A DNA stretch of 30,838 bases, taken from NCBI GenBank assembly GCA_004802725.1, contig SGPM01000320.1, positions 1-30,838 on the forward strand. Reading direction: 5' to 3'. Positions 22,301 to 30,838 of the stretch are shown one piece after another. Source of the stretch: Antrodiella citrinella (taxonomy: Eukaryota; Basidiomycota; Agaricomycetes; Polyporales; Steccherinaceae). Numbering within the stretch: position 1 is the first letter of the stretch; every line of letters starts with the position of its first letter. Position numbers and translations under genes: made by a program. Below the pieces are notes generated by a model. The model ran no database searches and was not told where the DNA came from. It saw nothing but the letters and a program-made list of their open reading frames with translations.

Positions 22301-22915
22301 CGACCTTTCTGTTGTCGCTCGTATCTCTAGGGACGAGGCGGCCAAGAACAAGAGGGATATAGTGAACGTCGGAAGGCACCACGTAAGTAAACGTGTCTTA
22401 ATTCACGGCAGTTTTGATCTCTGAACGATGTCATTCAGAAATTGAAGAGACGTCTCGACTCCGCTTGCATCAAAGCTGACGAGTGCCGGGCTAACGGCGA
22501 CCCAGACGGCGAGGAATTCTTCCATCATGCAATGGAAGTCGTCGACCGCTTGGGTGTAGATGGTATGTCTGAAGAAGAATCCGGTATGGCTGAGGTCACG
22601 GTGTCGGGCATGACACTGCCATCCAGGTCGATCAAGAAGGTCAAGAAACTGGAATGGAGAAGTGAAGCTGCGGGAAAGATACTCCACACAATCGACGAAC
22701 TCAGGGATGCGTCTGAGCGTCCGTTCGGGCAGAGAGGAAGGAACGCGTTCGTAAGAGTTCCGCATCCCCAGCCTTCACAGCGACCACCGCCTAAAGGCCT
22801 TACCGTGGTCATGTACGATGCGGATTGGATCTCCCGGTTGAGAGAGCATGAGGTCGAAAGGCTTCAATTGTCGGACGAAGACTTCGTACTTTTTGATATC
22901 GGAGAACGGGTCTGA
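16345..22915 (+). CDS. Giant multi-exon coiled-coil protein (about 1500 residues), function unknown
   Basis: About 37 exons: 16345-16392, 16463-16537, 16601-16702, 16769-16939, 17006-17017, 17079-17159, 17213-17266, 17318-17389, 17442-17624, 17682-17786, 17832-17864, 17915-18013, 18066-18149, 18207-18269, 18321-18479, 18536-18610, 18669-18764, 18821-18874, 18939-19070, 19132-19194, 19252-19386, 19449-19511, 19561-19623, 19675-19803, 19860-19922, 19980-20114, 20177-20239, 20289-20330, 20387-20536, 20602-20652, 20712-20828, 20883-21020, 21080-21142, 21198-21527, 21581-21889, 21942-22382 and 22439-22915. Every junction is phase 0. Residues about 75-990 are almost continuous coiled coil, like myosin-tail or golgin-type proteins, but no motor or named domain was seen. 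A Ser/Pro/Gly-rich, partly basic linker follows, then an ordered C-terminal domain of about 320 residues from about LHLPKTQEYFRRAG to FDIGERV. The architecture suggests a long scaffold or tether. Exons 19-22 and 24-27 are a tandem duplication. Least certain: the microexon at 17006, the donor near 17381/17390 and the acceptor at 17831/17843. Confidence 0.9.
18845..20330 (+). repeat. Intragenic tandem duplication, two units of about 730 bp
   Basis: Exons 18939-19070, 19132-19194, 19252-19386 and 19449-19511 recur as 19675-19803, 19860-19922, 19980-20114 and 20177-20239, with an offset of 733 bp at the start and 728 bp later. The short exons ending at 18874, 19623 and 20330 (EITRLQSEKT, EITRLDTEKG and EITQRAVEKR) look like three copies of a linking exon. 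The core, including the intron at 19195-19251, matches except for one base in about 255 compared by eye. The first intron differs by a 5-bp TCGAG insertion. Outer introns and the linking exons have diverged more. Confidence 0.95.
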
Positions 22916-23830
22916 TCCTTAGGTACGAGTTAGTTTTCCAAGCTATACCGTGACCAGAGCTGCTCACGCTCTATTCACGTACTAGGAAGTGTCCCTAATG
23001 CTTGTCATCATTGCATTGCACCCCTTGAATCTTGGTAATACTTCTAACACATTCCATAATGAACTCGTAGAATCCGTAGAATACACGTGTGTGTTTCTGA
23101 AGTCGCGACAAGGACGAATACCTCCGGCTGAGGGGGATACTGGAGGAGTTGATGCGTGTTGGCTGATACCATAACGATGGGATACGAGTCCGTCGTTTAT
23201 AAGGGTAATAATATTTGAGAAATATCGAGGTTATCAAGTTGTACACTGCATATACCATTTACATGTGAGAGTTGAGGACTTCGAATACAAGCACTTGCAC
23301 ATGCCAGTGCCAGAGTGTGCTGCGCCGCGGCCCCGATGCTCTGGCTGTAGCTAAACAAATGTTGAATTCAAGTCAGCCTCCAGTCTCAGAGACAAGTGCA
23401 CCTTCAATGCATGACTTCCCAACTCTTGGTGAGAAGTAGATGAACAGGATAGATCTTATTTCACGCAATCCGACTACGAGGGCAGAATGGGGCTGCACGT
23501 GCCACAGCCTGAGAAAGAGACGCCGGGAAGCGTCCGAATGTTGAGGTTTGCAATTTGTTTGAGGTCGTCCGTCTCGCCTGTGACACCCACTTCGAGTTGT
23601 GTCGCAAAATGCGAGTCCATTCCCCTCCCACTGGCAAGGTATATGCCATGATCTACCCATCCGAACATCGAAGGTGCTTCTGCTGGTCGCAGCAGCGATA
23701 AGAGGCCCATGGAAATCCAGATAGACTTGCCCATGGAATCTGTCTGTTACGGACCCCGAGGGGGATCATCTGCTCAAGAAGGAAGGCTGACGTTTGTCGG
23801 TCTGCCTATATACCCTTGGTATATGTCGAT
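22916..23830. other. Intergenic, one weak minus-strand candidate
   Basis: No spliced gene is supported. The only item of note is the small open frame at 23474-23734 on the minus strand, listed separately. A palindromic TATATA at 23807-23812 lies between it and the plus-strand candidate at 23831. Confidence 0.45.
23474..23734 (-). CDS. Candidate small secreted protein (86 residues)
   Basis: A single uninterrupted frame starts at the ATG at 23734 and ends at a TAG at 23474. The first 20 residues, MGKSIWISMGLLSLLRPAEA, look like a signal peptide: one Lys, a hydrophobic core, and small residues at the likely cleavage site. The mature part would be about 66 residues with two cysteines close together near the end (SGCGTC). 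A TATATA word lies about 75 nt upstream on this strand. No family was recognised. The frame is short and could be chance, so this is a low-confidence call. Confidence 0.28.
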   Translation of the reverse strand: MGKSIWISMGLLSLLRPAEAPSMFGWVDHGIYLASGRGMDSHFATQLEVGVTGETDDLKQIANLNIRTLPGVSFSGCGTCSPILPS

Positions 23831-24512
23831 ATGACGAGGAAGCTGCATGATCACAGGGAAGGCTTCTCTGCCTCGTCCGAGAGCCGTCGTGACGACGGCT
23901 CGAAACTGGAAGGTGAGCAGAAACACATCTAAAGGTTCATCTGTCTACAGATCTCATGCTACCACCAATTCCCAGATGAGCAGATACTTACACAGGCTTG
24001 GATCGCCACACGGGCCATGAATATGATGTTTGTCGCGCTGACGACTTTTTGGAGGCATTTGTTGATAATCAAGACCATGCCGACTTCTCCACACCTCTGC
24101 CGTATGAGCAGCTCTACTGTGTCAATATCCTCAGTACGAACAAGCAGCAGCTATACGCAGAGGTGCGGTACGGTGCCATCCACACGACTGTGGTGGAATC
24201 TGCCGTACCGAAGGGTGTCCGGTTTTTGCCGGAAGAGAGCGGACCGCGGTACACGAGCTTCCCGGAACGCGAAAACCGCTGGGTCCACATAATATTCAGG
24301 CGCACAGCATACACGAATGAAGGAGAACGGCTGGGACTGTGTGAGTGAAGGAATGTCGGTGAAGTTACGAGAATCGGGTCAATGAGACACGAGACGGCTT
24401 CAAAGCTACATTTCCCAGCTCGGTGCACGTAGGGATAGGTACGTGTATTTTCATGTCCTCAAAAACGACTCACTGACCAGTCGGGGGATATGCAGATGGT
24501 TTCCATACATGA
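23831..24512 (+). CDS. Candidate four-exon protein of unknown function
   Basis: Proposed exons 23831-23912, 23996-24338, 24419-24438 and 24481-24512 give about 158 residues. The large second exon is open and has ordered-looking sequence (LPYEQLYCVNILSTNKQQLY, RENRWVHIIFRRTAYTNEGE). The frame joins backwards, in phase 1, to a short polar N-terminus. At the 3' end the GTGTGAGT donor gives two overlapping choices. Using its first GT joins to a 20-nt exon and an end reading SVHVGIVGGYADGFHT; using the second GT, or not splicing, ends the protein within a few residues. The model depends on one weak donor, a 20-nt microexon and a 42-nt intron. No domain was recognised. Confidence 0.35.
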
Positions 24513-25126
24513 TACGCTCCATATGATATCTTGTTCAACATTACAACATTACATGTCCGAACCACAAATTCGCGGGGACAGAGCTCTGAAAACCAAGATA
24601 TGCCCCCCAGAAATCGACGTGTACGTTGTCGCCTTTCACGGGCGATGCCTTGACACTATGCTCGATGGGTATTCATTCATCGTCGATTTGACCGCGGTAT
24701 GTTTTTGCAGCAACATTCTCCGACGTCTCTCAGTACGCCAACGCTACTTTCCTGCGGCCGGTGTCCTTCCGATTGAACAGCTGCGGTCGACTCGTGGTCG
24801 CGCCATCCTCATTCTCTGGACGAGGTTATCACTGGCTGAGCGCGATTATTTGTCCGTATTTTTCCATATTCCCGCCGCTGTCGCCGCCTGACCATTGTAC
24901 ACTGCTCCCCGTCTCCGAATCCGCTCTCAACTTTGCCATAAATTGTGTGTCGCTAACTCGATTTTAACTTATTCTTCGCTGCTCAGCGCTCGCAGCATTC
25001 GACAAACATTGTCAAACGTCACCCGCCCTCTTAAATCCCATCCTCCCCATTCTCATCCCTTGCTCCTCACTCACTTCACTCACTTCAACCACTTCCCTCG
25101 CACTCTCAATTTCTTCTTTTCTTCAG
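24513..25126. promoter_or_regulatory. Intergenic region with CT-rich promoter tract
   Basis: From about 25019 to 25126 the plus strand is strongly pyrimidine-rich, ending in TTCTTCTTTTCTTCAG directly before the ATG at 25127, a typical fungal promoter and leader. The preceding part overlaps a 133-codon frame (24490-24891) that starts inside an acceptor-like context and has no recognisable domain; I do not call it as a gene. Confidence 0.5.
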
Positions 25127-26584
25127 ATGCAGTCTGTACAGAACAAAGGTAAATGAGATCTCTTTAGGCACCTCGAGATACGCTGAATGTTGTCGCGGCA
25201 GGACCGACCGCCATGGTCGGCGCCGATCTCACTGGCAACCCATCTTCGACATCGGACAATACGTCGTCGTTCGCCGCGTCTGGAGCTGGAGCCGGAGGCG
25301 ACGTCGGAGGGAACGTTGAGGGATTGTCGGGGGCGGGAGTCATCAAGACTAAAAGCGGGTGCGGTATAGGTGACCAGGTGAGTCCTCTTCGATTCGTTGG
25401 GGACGCGGACGGTAACATACCGCGCCAGCGAGAGGACACCGCGGATGAGACGAGTCCCACAACCGCGACAGACGTCGTCGTCGCCGCGCAGACCGGAGAC
25501 GAGGCTGAAGACGGGGCCATTGCCACGAGGGAGATTCTTGCTCCGATCGTCGGTGTGATCGGTGAACAGGTACGTCGCATTCTTTTCGTTCGATAACTGG
25601 GCGATAACGTCGCGCTCCGTCGTCAGGACGCTGCAGATGAGGTCCAGCTCACGGACGAGACATCCGGATTCGCCATGGACGTTGTCGCCGAAGCCACGGC
25701 ACGGGCCATCGACGAACTTGAAGACGGATTCACCGCAACGGAGGAAACGTCACCCGAGGAATACAACACAGCTGTATACTGGGACACGGAGGGAATGGGG
25801 GCAGCGCAGGTGAGTGGGTTAAGACTGTATTTGATACACGACGCTGACGTTCAGAACGGCAGAATGGTGCGGCGCGAGAGGGTGCCATGCGCGCAGCTGG
25901 CTACTCTCAGACGTACCTCGACGGGTTTTTCGCTCGCGATTGAACCGGCATCGCAGGTATGTACTCATTCTCTAGCGGATCTGGTGTTCTACTCATACAT
26001 ATATCATGCAGGTCGAGCTATGGGAGCTTCCTAGACTGTTTTCTTGGTTGAAGATGTTGCTACTGGTCTGTATAGGCTATTTAATAGCTACCGGCCGTGG
26101 CATTCGTTGTATTGTACTGAATTTTCTGAAATTCATTGGTGGCCACAGTTTCGTACTCGACTCATGGAGCGCCTACTTCCCGCCTCATGTCCCCGACAAG
26201 TCCGAATGTGGTCCACGCGATGTCCCCACATCGGGAATGATGCGTCCTTATTGTATCTCGGCCGAAATACCTCATGTTTTCTTCGCTAACTACTTGAGGT
26301 ATTCTTTTCAGTATTTCGAGGTTGCTATGTGGTATATTATGTCAGTAACACATGGTGTCTTTGTCTTCGGCTACGTCGCGTTTGTAGAGGTCGCTACATC
26401 GAGTCTTTGGGCTCTGATACGCTTTGTATTGTGTTTTGTATTAGCTCAATACTACCTGTTGTATTGTCCTCTGAAGATAAGAACTATTCTTTTGTTTATT
26501 TTATCATGTATCGTTTTAATTAGCTATCAGTCGAGACAAAATTTTCTCCGTAGTGACATGCTCCGATGCACTGAAAAATCGTAG
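25127..26584 (+). CDS. Polar N-terminus fused to a multi-pass membrane domain, function unknown
   Basis: Six exons, 25127-25148, 25202-25377, 25429-25569, 25627-25809, 25855-25956 and 26012-26584, give about 398 residues. The first intron is phase 1, the rest phase 0. Residues 1-208 are Gly/Ala/Thr/Asp/Glu-rich, acidic and probably disordered, with repeated DET and EDG words. The last exon (residues 209-398) changes sharply. It is rich in Phe, Leu, Tyr and Val with four or more membrane-like stretches, among them WLKMLLLVCIGYLIAT, MSVTHGVFVFGYVAFVEVA, LIRFVLCFVLAQYYLLY and ILLFILSCIVLISY. It is visibly more AT-rich than the earlier exons. A 573-nt frame open through AT-rich DNA supports coding, but the last exon could be long 3' sequence read in a lucky frame. 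Its stop is 6 bp from the stop of the convergent transposase. No family was recognised. Confidence 0.68.
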
Positions 26585-26589
26585 GTCAG

Positions 26590-29500
26590 CTAAAAGGGTC
26601 GCAACCGTAGAACAAGAGAGATTAGTAAACCGGTCTCGTTATCGTCATTGACTTCCGCTACCCATGAGGCTAATCCGGCGACAGTCCCTCGAGCCTCGCT
26701 GCTTGCGTTGATCATCACACTTGCAAGTTTCTGAGCGTGCGGCGAGTCGGTGAGGCTGTTCATTTGATGTATCTGCAGGATGTCAGTGCGCAGATGTTGG
26801 ACACAGCTATTGCCTCTGAAACTCACCATCCGTAGAGAGGCCGCTGAACGATGAAATTCAGTGAAAAAAGTCGTTTCGATCTCACCATCTGCATGATTGT
26901 TTGTGTTGAAAGACTTCAATACTTTGTTGAGGCGTTCAAATAAGAAGCTCCAAAAGTCATGTAGAGGACCAAAGTCCCGAACACACTCTGCTACGTGGGT
27001 TGCGTAGTGGTGATTCGGCTTGATACACTTGGACCCGTACAGCTAATGAAACCAGCAATCAGCAGTTGTGGTGTGAGGACCGCGAATTTTGCTCACAGTG
27101 ATAAGCTCCGTGCAGTACTCCTGAAGCAGTACATGGGCGCGCTGTACATCAGTATCAATCAAAACATGCTGGGTGAGAATACGAAGCGCTTGCGAAAGCT
27201 TCAGAAAATTGGCAGGGTCGTCAGGGTGCATCATGTATGGTTGCTCTTCTTTGGATGTGCCGCTATTTGTCGCATTTGAGTTAGCAATGAGAGGCAATGG
27301 GTCAGGAAGAGTGGGTGCCAATGTGGTAACAGGTATTGCACCAGGCTGAGGCACATCGGTGTCCATAGTAGTTGGTCCTACAGAGATGATCATAACACAA
27401 CCGACGTCAGAGATGGAATCGGTAACACTCACCGTTGGGCTGTGTAGTTCGTGTCTTCTTCGCATTCTGTGCTGTCTTCTTCTTCGCAGCTTCTTGTCTC
27501 TTCTTCTTCTTCGCTTCAGCACGTTTCTCGTTCTCGACTCTGATAAGATCGAGACGAGTCTTCCGCCGTGTGCCATTATCGTCTGGAAGACATTCGCGCC
27601 ATAATTGCGGAACCTGATAGAGGGCATGAGTGAACGTCAGAAGATAAGGTGCGACTCACAATGATAGGGCCGTAGACGATGGCCAGAAGCTTCCATTGAT
27701 CAGCGGTAAGCGAGCCTCCAGCGGGAATGCCAATATCTTTTGGGAGTTTCCCCAGCTGATATGGCAAAGAGAACTGTGTACATCAAGTCAGCGACGCAGA
27801 ACATCACATGTAGCGACGGAGATACTCACGTCTGCCAGTAATTCATGGAGCACACGCAGCTCGTGCTTCTCACGCAATATGTTTTGTTGAACCCATATAG
27901 CGTAGAAATGATTTTTGACGATACCTGTGAAATAGAATCTTCAGATGTTATACAATGAATACAAGCTTACTCGAACGTACCAAGGAACAAGTTGTGCATC
28001 GGATCGATTACTACCTGACGGACAAGATCAAAGTACGGCAGACGCGCCAGCTGGGTATAGCGGGTCGCGTGTGTTTTGACGAATACATTCTGCTGATTGG
28101 CCACTGTGAGGTTACGATACCGTTCTCCAAGCTCACGTTGCTCTGCATTGGTGCGTCGTTTGAAGGCTAAGGTTTGCATCCAGGATTTGGGTCAGTATAC
28201 ATCATCATCATTCATGTAGCTGAGACAGGCGGCACTCACCGCCATCCACGAACGCCTGAGGTGTAGGAAGATCGTCTTGTGTGATCCAGCATTTTGTGCA
28301 TAGGTTTGTGTGACTGTGAGATGCGAAACCTCCAAGTTTGTGCGCAGCAGGTTTGTCACACACTACAGCGACAAGGATAACGCGAACACGTCTGCCTGCT
28401 CAAATTTAGCACAACGTGTATTTTCGCAGAGGGAAGGGATGTCACACATGACGTACCTTTCGGATATTTAGGCGTGCATACCAGAATGCCGGTTTTCCAA
28501 AGACGTACCAAATCACTCACGATTGGACGAATGTACTGTTGTACCTCATCAGCGGTTTGCTCCTTGGGACCAGGCAAGATGCTTGTTAAGATGAGGTTTG
28601 ATGTGCGATAGCGCTGCTCCGGTGGAAGATTGACAATAGAAAATGATGTTGGACAAGATGAGTGTGAAGGGGATATGGCCGACCGATGATACGAAAACCT
28701 GGACCAACATGAATCAACCCCTGATACGATATCGTATATGGGTGGATGAACTTACCAGTCTACTGCCCAGGCTAGACCGATGCGCAATTCGCTGTCTTCA
28801 GCTGAAGGTGTTGTTGGATTGACGGGTGCTGGTCCGACTGGATCGTTTGAGAAGAACGGCTTTCGATCAGGACCCAGGAGCGATTTTGACACGGCGCCAT
28901 CGAAGATATCTTGATACACGCCGGGCTGTCGTTCTTTCGTTCTCCATTCGTCCATCACGTCCTCGAGACCGGGGATTGCCAGAGTAGCACTGAGCTGAGC
29001 TGAGATCGACATGTAGGGGTATTTGAGCCAAGGAATCTTCGAGGAGCGAGCATTTCCCCGGGCGGTCGTTGATGGCTTGAAGAGATCGGTACGACAACGC
29101 AAGCACTTGTCGGCTGTATCGTCGGTATCAGAGTAGACATCCTTGCATTTCCTACAAACCACAAGAACTCGGAGGGCTGAGTTTCTGAGACCAAGAGCAT
29201 GTGTCGCAGATGATAGGTTCACATGAGGAGCTTCAATATGGGGCGCGAGAAGCTGAATCACGAGGAAGAAAGCCCAGAGCAGAACATTGCATGCGACTCT
29301 GCTGACTTGACAATGCTGTCGGCACCATAAAACAGCGCCGTAGACCATCAAGAGATGTGGTGGAAGGACAGCGGCATCCAGTGAGTCGTTGGTTGTCTCG
29401 AGTGGCTTGTAGAATGGATCCGGCAAGTCCGAGGTGTCACCAGCTGCATCATAGAACAAAGGAATAGCCTGAGTAGGGTCTTCTACCAGTGGCATGTCTG

Positions 29501-30236
29501 CAATGTGTTCCAGTCCGGCAGCAGAGAGATCCGAGTCAGTGGAAGGAGGGGGCATCGGATTGCCAGTGGGCATCAAGTTAATGTCATCTCCGTCATCATC
29601 ATCGTCCTCGTCGTCTTCATCGTCGACCAACGGCGGGGGCGCGTCTTCGAGATTCGATGTTGGAGCAGGGAGAAAAATGTCCTGGTCAAGACCTTGTCCT
29701 TGAGTAGAGTCTTCAGTCTCAGCAGACATAGCAAGCTCCATCGCACGTTCGTACTCGCGCATCAAGCGACGGTCGTATTCGTTGACTGGTGGGGACGAGT
29801 GTGCAATGTAAGATGTGAGAGGCTGGGCATTTGATTCGACGGCGTGGCTGTATTGAGTGTAATGATCTACACAGATGTGCAAAAGTGATGGAGGGTCGAG
29901 ATGAGGGTGTAAGATGGGAAGGTTGGGATACTCTAGATAAAGATCAGACACAGACATCGTGCCGCGGTCCAGCATCTCTTGCTCGATTGGCTGTGAAGAG
30001 GAGGGGCCAGGAATGCACGAGAGGTCTGGCAGTGGATGGATGGTCACATTATTGAGTGAACGCGGTATCGCTCCTGTTGAAGGTCGAGCTGTGGAAGGGA
30101 TAACACGAGGCTTGACACTACTTGCAGGTCTGTTTCGAAGATCCCTTGCTGCGTGGGAGCGATGGTGCGCGTACGAAATGAGCTTGCCTTTGCAGCCTAC
30201 TGATCGGCAAAAGCATGCTTTGAGGCCGTTCCCCAT
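26590..30236 (-). CDS. Tnp2-like transposase (CACTA/EnSpm-related), probably 3'-truncated
   Basis: Ten exons: 30236-28756, 28698-28457, 28395-28240, 28166-27981, 27924-27830, 27773-27660, 27613-27433, 27377-27097, 27042-26827 and 26772-26590, giving about 1044 residues. Introns use all three phases. Domains in order: an N-terminal Cys/His cluster (C8, C10, C15 with later His); a disordered, Pro-rich, acidic region with a run of Asp/Glu at about 205-218; a zinc ribbon C361-x2-C364-x13-C378-x2-C381; then the catalytic core. The core has GLAWAVDW with a candidate catalytic Asp at 493, an NLPPEQR block, a C..C zinc pair in SHTNLCTKCW, and IDPMHNLFLG with a candidate second Asp at 681. PAGGSLTADQWK, a Lys-rich insert and PNHHYATHVAECVRDFGPLHDFW...FERLNKVLKSF follow. 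These blocks match fungal Tnp2-family transposases, which move DNA by cut-and-paste. Relatives usually continue well beyond the last block; here coding stops about 85 codons after FERLNKVLKSF, suggesting a missing 3' end. No frameshift was needed in the ten exons. Confidence 0.92.
26590..30236 (-). mobile_element. CACTA/Tnp2-type DNA transposon, boundaries not found
   Basis: Called from the transposase gene alone; the given limits are those of the coding region. I looked for CACT(A/G)-type terminal inverted repeats and 2-3 bp target duplications on both sides and saw none that I could trust. The coding region is intact across ten exons, so inactivation was recent or the transposase is still under selection. 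The left end may have been lost where it meets the gene at 25127-26584. Confidence 0.7.
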
Positions 30237-30579
30237 GGTTTTACCCGCACTGATGAGAGATGTTAGTCGTCAACAGTGGATATATGCGCGGTTGGACGTA
30301 CATAAGATGCGATTAAAGCAGAAAACGTAGACGTAGATGCAAGCGGGACGAAGAGCAGGTGGTGGTAGCGTGTAAAGAGATCGTGTGCGTCACACCAAAG
30401 TATGTACCGCTTGCCTTATTTGGATGCACACCCATCAACGCCATCCCTTTGAAGGGCAAGCTGCACGCACTAAATGATTTCAGACAAATACATATTCGTT
30501 GTTGTTTGTTACAGAAAGAACATGATAATATACAGTTTAAAGAATACTGAGTACTGCTAATGGTGAACAAGAACTTAGT
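30237..30579. other. Intergenic between transposase and partial gene
   Basis: No gene was seen. It should contain the transposase promoter, read on the minus strand, and the 3' end of the partial gene to the right. Confidence 0.5.
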
Positions 30580-30783
30580 CTAAACATCAGCGGGCGCATT
30601 GAGCAAGATCGCAAGACCAGCCGGGTCGACGACGAACAGATGGGACGCATCGAGATGTCCAGTACCCACTTCGCCGTCCGAATTATCCGCATTAGCGGGC
30701 GCATTGGTGACGGCGGTGCGAGTGGTGTCGTTGAGTCTGCCAGGGACAAGATGCATGGCGGGGGCAAAATCAAATCCGATGAT
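30580..30783 (-). CDS. Last exon of a gene running off the right edge (partial)
   Basis: A GTGTCAG acceptor precedes position 30783 on the minus strand, and an open frame of 67 codons runs to a TAG at 30580-30582. The translated end (FDFAPAMHLVPGRLND... to ...ILLNAPADV) is Ala/Asp/Asn-rich. The motif NAP(A) occurs twice, at NAPANAD and NAPADV, the encoding DNA sharing GCGCCCGCT. No domain was recognised. The phase of the acceptor and all upstream exons lie outside the window. Confidence 0.5.
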   Translation of the reverse strand: MIGFDFAPAMHLVPGRLNDTTRTAVTNAPANADNSDGEVGTGHLDASHLFVVDPAGLAILLNAPADV

Positions 30784-30838
30784 CTGACACGAGAGAATGC
30801 GAGGTTAGTGATGCGCAACTCGAAAGTAAATGTGTACA

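Noticed and set aside
24490..24891. A 133-codon plus-strand open frame downstream of the candidate gene at 23831
   Set aside because: Its first codons lie in an acceptor-like context. It shows no recognisable domain and ends in simple hydrophobic/Ala sequence. It could be 3' sequence of the preceding candidate.
26590..30236. Assignment of the transposase to the KDZ or Plavaka groups instead of Tnp2/CACTA
   Set aside because: The DPMHNLFLG, PAGGSLTADQWK and FERLNKVLKS blocks are those I associate with fungal Tnp2-like proteins. I cannot fully exclude a Plavaka-type label without a search.
25900..30838. Terminal inverted repeats for the transposon
   Set aside because: Scattered CACT words exist on both sides but no matched pair with flanking duplication could be seen by eye.
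1..30838. tRNA or rRNA genes, CRISPR arrays, bacterial-type operons or viral genes
   Set aside because: No cloverleaf-like T-loop sequence, rRNA core sequence, spaced direct-repeat array or viral hallmark was recognised. The intron-rich structure fits a fungal nucleus.

Overview
The window reads as nuclear DNA of a basidiomycete fungus, most likely an agaricomycete. Genes are split by very many short introns (about 45-80 nt) with GTRNGT-type donors, CTNAC/CTGAC-like branch points and YAG acceptors. Several starts follow pyrimidine-rich tracts or TATA-like boxes. One gene is a Tnp2-like (CACTA/EnSpm-related) transposase of a type common in agaricomycete genomes. I saw no prokaryotic, organellar, viral or CRISPR features. 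All gene models were spliced by hand.

Layout. 1-1838: no supported gene, one GC-rich hairpin repeat. 1839-3817 (-): an eight-exon RING-finger protein. 4964-5921 (+): a three-exon unknown basic protein. 6739-8185 (+): a second, related RING protein with a C-terminal membrane segment. 8186-10632: 2.4 kb without a confident gene. 10633-12423 (+): a WD40-like protein with a late transmembrane helix. 12551-13936 (-): a coiled-coil protein with a Trp-rich C-terminal domain. 14635-15563 (+): a small coiled-coil protein. 16345-22915 (+): a gene of about 37 exons for a coiled-coil protein of about 1500 residues, containing a multi-exon tandem duplication. 22916-25126: two weak candidate genes. 25127-26584 (+): a polar N-terminus joined to a hydrophobic membrane domain. 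26590-30236 (-): the transposase. 30580-30783 (-): the last exon of a further gene that runs off the window.

How the genes may work together. The two RING genes are paralogues: same cysteine/histidine spacing, an intron at the same codon and phase inside the RING, and a shared FCWTR..F motif after it. One ends in a charged tail and the other in a membrane helix, which suggests a small ubiquitin-ligase family with soluble and membrane-bound members. Three of the next four genes encode coiled coils, and the WD40 protein is another scaffold-type fold. A shared pathway is inference only. None of the non-transposon genes except the RING and WD40 proteins could be tied to a known function.

Most notable: (1) the intragenic tandem duplication at about 18.9-20.3 kb, whose core is almost identical even in introns while its edges have diverged, as expected from gene conversion; (2) the almost exclusive use of phase-0 introns in the 37-exon gene, including a probable 12-nt microexon and a GC-AG intron; (3) the RING family; (4) a transposase that looks 3'-truncated and stops 6 bp from the stop of a convergent membrane-protein gene.
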